From Candidatus Brocadia sp. (GTDB lineage: Bacteria > Planctomycetota > Brocadiia > Brocadiales > Brocadiaceae), in contig WYAU01000021.1 of NCBI GenBank assembly GCA_011525665.1, positions 20,856 through 84,855 on the forward strand: a stretch of DNA of 64,000 nt. Reading direction: 5' to 3'. Below the pieces are notes generated by a model that had not been told where the DNA came from, did not search any database, and saw only the letters and a program-made list of their open reading frames with translations. Each line of letters opens with the position of its first letter. Position 1 is the stretch's first letter. The translations under genes and the position numbers were made by a program. Shown here piece after piece: positions 61,362 to 64,000 of the stretch.

Positions 61362-62387
61362 TTACCGATTGTGGCAAAGTGTACACGGAATCCCCGGGGG
61401 ATTCGGGTGTGGCGGTTGTCCTGCCCTGCCCACCGGATGGCAACCTGGTTGGGTACAATTCCCCGCAAAGGGCGGATGAGGAGAATCGATCGCCGAAGGA
61501 TGCGCCGGAGCGGGATGACATACCGTACAATTGACCATCGATATCGGGAAATGACAATTGAGACAATGACGGTTCCTCGTATTCACACCACCCCATGATG
61601 CATTATGGCTTAAAGGCGTTGTGCTCTCATGGCATCGAACGCAAAAATCCTCCTGATGACATACACTGCATTTCTTCCGTTCCCATGATGCAGCAAATCC
61701 GTGTGTCTTCCTGCGCCATGCGTTGTTGTGGTTCCTGGGTTTTTGGTCCTGATGACAGTTGATGCACCAGTAATTGTCGTTATGGCATCGCTTGCAGTAA
61801 TCCTGATTGAAATAGAACTCGCTTCCGTGTTTTTGTATCCAATGCGGGTCATCGTGTTTCACCCACCGGTCTTCATGATAGAGCGGCATGCGGTTCTGTT
61901 TGATATGCTTGTGGCAAATATCACATGCGATTTTGTCTTCCCCCCGTTCTTTGTGGCATGGGATGCAGTTACCAAACATGTCCGGGATAAGGTCCGGCGT
62001 AATTGCATCACTCTTTTCAATACCCGCGTGACACTGATTGCACTCTATTTTATTTTCAAGATGCACCTTATGGGTAAATTTTAAGTCCCGGTATTTTTTC
62101 GGGATAGTGTGTTTCACCTTTATCTCCATGCCCGGTTTGGTATGGCACAGCAGACAGGATTCAGGATTTCCAGTGTCAAAATTCTTCATATGGCAGGTAA
62201 GACATTTTGCCATCTTTGGCCATTTTGGTTCGAGGTCATCTTTGTAGGCATGGCATATATTACAGTCCTTTAAACCCCTCTCCATATGCCTGGCATGGCT
62301 GTAATGTATCTCAGACTCTTTACAACCGCCCAGCATTGTAAGAAAGGCAAAGGTTACTAAGGAAATGAGAAAATAAAATTTCTTCAA
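61362..62387 (-). CDS. Multihaem c-type cytochrome lipoprotein (14 haem sites, one CX4CH)
   Basis: Exported electron-transfer protein of 341 residues. The lipobox LTMLGGC predicts a lipid anchor at Cys22. There are 13 CXXCH sites (for example CNICH, CLTCH, CLLCH, CIPCH, CKRCH, CSVCH, CTLCH) and one unusual CX4CH site, CTQPGCH near the C-terminus, for 14 covalent haems in a small protein. No catalytic domain is recognisable. TTG 62387 is preceded by AAGGA at a good distance. It lies 67 bp downstream of a porin gene on the same strand, suggesting a porin-cytochrome outer-membrane electron conduit. Cytochrome identity is certain; location and partner are inferred. Confidence 0.92.
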   Translation of the reverse strand: MKKFYFLISLVTFAFLTMLGGCKESEIHYSHARHMERGLKDCNICHAYKDDLEPKWPKMAKCLTCHMKNFDTGNPESCLLCHTKPGMEIKVKHTIPKKYRDLKFTHKVHLENKIECNQCHAGIEKSDAITPDLIPDMFGNCIPCHKERGEDKIACDICHKHIKQNRMPLYHEDRWVKHDDPHWIQKHGSEFYFNQDYCKRCHNDNYWCINCHQDQKPRNHNNAWRRKTHGFAASWERKKCSVCHQEDFCVRCHESTTPLSHNASWGGVNTRNRHCLNCHFPISMVNCTVCHPAPAHPSAIDSPHPPFAGNCTQPGCHPVGRAGQPPHPNPPGIPCTLCHNR

Positions 62388-62454
62388 TTTTCGTCCTTAA
62401 GGTATAAGGGAATAAATTTTCGATATTTTTTCATCAACCCCGTGCAATACCCCA

Positions 62455-63885
62455 CTAGAAATTAATGCTATAAGAAATCAATAGCTGATGAAAGGTATCC
62501 GGGTCTGTGTCGCTTATTTCAGACGACCAGCGCATAGTTATGTCAGAATGCTTCGTTAATAAATACTTCAGTCTCAGATAATACGTGCGTACATCGATCT
62601 TTTGCTCAATATCCCTTGTGTACTCACTATCCAGGATCGTCTGCAGATCGTTGCTTCCGACAAAATTGTATTTATAGAGGGAATAACTTGTGCCTACACC
62701 CCCATCAAACTTCCCGAATTTTTTACTATAGTCAACACCAAGGTCTACCGTGTGGTCAATACCCTTCACGTTCCAATATTCCACCGTAAGGACCGCCCTC
62801 GATTCCCGTAAAAGAACATTGTTTACCGTGAATGAAAAAAATGTCCTGTTGTAGTCGCGATTAAAGGTATCCTCATCATCTTTGTCCAGTACACGCCTGT
62901 AATCATAGCCGCCGGATATGCCAAACTTTTCTCCCAAACCCTTATACCCGGTCACGCTGATGAGTTCAAAAGATTCCAAAGTACCCAGGAGTTGAAAAAA
63001 GGGAGAAATGTTGTTGCCCTGCTCGCCCAACGAATGAATGAATCGGTAATACGACGCCTGGACGTTTGCATCCCAATCAATCTTATCCCAGGAGAGTTTA
63101 ACCAGAAAATCCTTTGGCAACGTATTCAGGAGGGTATATCGTCCGTAAAAATTAAGGTCTTCATAAATCCTTTGCCACAGGTTGAGTCCCACCTCATCAT
63201 CAATAAACTCATCGTCTATAATCCGAACATAGTCCAGGGTGGCGCGGGTATCTATAAACGGCCGGAAAGCCACGCCGCTTCCCGTGACGGTGTCAAAATA
63301 GGTACTCGAGTATTGCGAAACCCTGAGACCCCCGAAGACATAGCTTTCAACAGGGCCAATTTGTTGCTCGTACTTTGCGCCATCAAAGAGGATGGTTTCG
63401 ATGGCATAGTGATACTGGCGTCCAAGACGAAGATTCGACTTATCCACAACAGGATTCCTGATATCCGCATAGAAATAGTAAAGACGGCCGTTGTACTGGT
63501 GGTCGTAACTGTCGAGGATGTCCCTGAAAGCACCGGATTTTGGCTCTCTTCCGTCGAGATCGGCGGAAAATCTTCCGGAACCCGAAAGGGTTACTTTGTC
63601 ACGGAGAAAAGGTTTCGTGGTGAAACGCAGATAATCATACGTATCGTGGTCTTGTTCTCCCCCTTCTGCCCAGCGACCTTCATATTGTGCCCGAAAATTT
63701 CCGGAAATAAAGTCCTTGTATGTAAAACCATCTTCGTTTACGCCTGTTATTATATCGGTGGTATTCTCGGTTTGGGCAAAGAGAATCGTTGAAAGAATGA
63801 AGATACCCACAAAGGAAATCCCTACGATCTTTGATAGGGGAAAGCGCCGGCGCATGAAAATGGTGTGGATTGGCTTAGCCCGCAT
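62455..63885 (-). CDS. Outer-membrane beta-barrel porin-like protein
   Basis: Protein of 476 residues with a signal peptide (MRRRFPLSKIVGISFVGIFI then LSTILFA) and a mature part of alternating amphipathic strands, rich in Tyr and Asp, ending in a terminal Phe (LLISYSINF), the usual outer-membrane insertion signal. Strand-like stretches include YLRFTTKPFLRDKVTLSGSG and FSFTVNNVLLRESRAVLTVE. Starts at 63885 and 63855 are both in frame with the signal peptide. It resembles MtrB/DUF-type barrels that sheath multihaem cytochromes; no haem site of its own. The following gene is a 14-haem lipoprotein. Confidence 0.75.
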   Translation of the reverse strand: MRAKPIHTIFMRRRFPLSKIVGISFVGIFILSTILFAQTENTTDIITGVNEDGFTYKDFISGNFRAQYEGRWAEGGEQDHDTYDYLRFTTKPFLRDKVTLSGSGRFSADLDGREPKSGAFRDILDSYDHQYNGRLYYFYADIRNPVVDKSNLRLGRQYHYAIETILFDGAKYEQQIGPVESYVFGGLRVSQYSSTYFDTVTGSGVAFRPFIDTRATLDYVRIIDDEFIDDEVGLNLWQRIYEDLNFYGRYTLLNTLPKDFLVKLSWDKIDWDANVQASYYRFIHSLGEQGNNISPFFQLLGTLESFELISVTGYKGLGEKFGISGGYDYRRVLDKDDEDTFNRDYNRTFFSFTVNNVLLRESRAVLTVEYWNVKGIDHTVDLGVDYSKKFGKFDGGVGTSYSLYKYNFVGSNDLQTILDSEYTRDIEQKIDVRTYYLRLKYLLTKHSDITMRWSSEISDTDPDTFHQLLISYSINF

Positions 63886-64000
63886 TTCTCACAGAGGGTA
63901 ATTTGTGATATCAAAAGGTTTCAAAATACATAATGAGTTTGGTATCCAAGACTGATTTTTCTGCTTTTATGCATCAACATTGAATATCCTGATCGTTTTA
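63886..64000. other. Upstream region of the porin-cytochrome pair
   Basis: The last 115 bases hold the presumed promoter region of the porin gene; a weak TTGGAT/TATTTT pair with a short spacer is the only candidate. No gene is seen. Confidence 0.3.

Noticed and set aside
61207..61596. Minus-strand open frame of 129 codons
   Set aside because: Overlaps the cytochrome gene in another frame and lacks any motif; the 14-haem frame is clearly real.
1..64000. CRISPR arrays, rRNA genes, prophage or replication origin
   Set aside because: No regular spacer-repeat arrays, rRNA sequence, phage gene blocks or origin-type repeat clusters were seen.

Overview
The window looks like chromosomal DNA of an anaerobic, autotrophic, cytochrome-rich bacterium. 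My best guess is an anammox-type planctomycete (Brocadiales). The basis is the combination of a 14-subunit complex I with HndC-like NuoF and formate-dehydrogenase-like NuoG, a NAD-type formate dehydrogenase, glycine-cleavage genes, DabA/DabB-type inorganic-carbon uptake genes, a 14-haem cytochrome next to a porin, and a long LPS-type sugar cluster. This is an inference: no rRNA or diagnostic hydrazine gene is present.

Layout. Bases 1-7.4 kb: two divergent DabA (DUF2309) genes, one running off the left edge, the other followed by its DabB-like (NuoL-family) membrane partner. 7.4-8.4 kb: a REP-associated tyrosine transposase between 13-bp inverted repeats. 8.5-11.2 kb (-): formate dehydrogenase alpha subunit, interrupted by an in-frame UGA that I read as selenocysteine, with a bacterial SECIS hairpin right behind it. 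11.4-24.6 kb: mixed housekeeping genes (Memo-like protein, PP-loop ATPase, TPR protein, gcvT, gcvH, tRNA-Pro(CGG), S55 peptidase plus beta-propeller protein, tsaC, rpiB) and two gene remnants (HEPN, integrase). 24.8-30.9 kb: apgM-hom, pyrB-pyrI, panC. 29.2-29.8 kb: two promoter-linked candidate small RNAs on the minus strand. 31-47.7 kb: a GT9 gene, then the complete nuoA-N operon on the minus strand, containing an extra tandem desulforedoxin gene between nuoG and nuoH. 48-60.7 kb: uridine phosphorylase and a minus-strand polysaccharide/LPS cluster (eight glycosyltransferases, an O-antigen ligase, a fused double kinase). 60.8-61.3 kb: two more candidate structured RNAs on the plus strand. 61.4-63.9 kb: a porin and a lipoprotein multihaem cytochrome, a likely outer-membrane electron conduit.

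How it fits together. Dab-type uptake could supply CO2/bicarbonate, the selenocysteine FDH could reduce CO2 to formate, and gcvT/gcvH handle one-carbon units on folate, as expected of a Wood-Ljungdahl autotroph. Complex I and the FDH share the same N-terminal iron-sulfur architecture, so FDH could borrow NuoE/F-like partners. The sugar cluster and the porin-cytochrome pair both imply an outer membrane.

Most worth a second look: the four candidate RNAs, each with a sigma70-like promoter placed at or close to the predicted 5' end of a strong stem; the UGA/SECIS in fdhA; the desulforedoxin gene inside the nuo operon; the double kinase with one altered catalytic site; the porin-cytochrome pair with a CX4CH haem site; predicted leaderless promoters at nuoA and at the S55 peptidase gene; and a composite palindromic repeat that has entered the ends of two genes.
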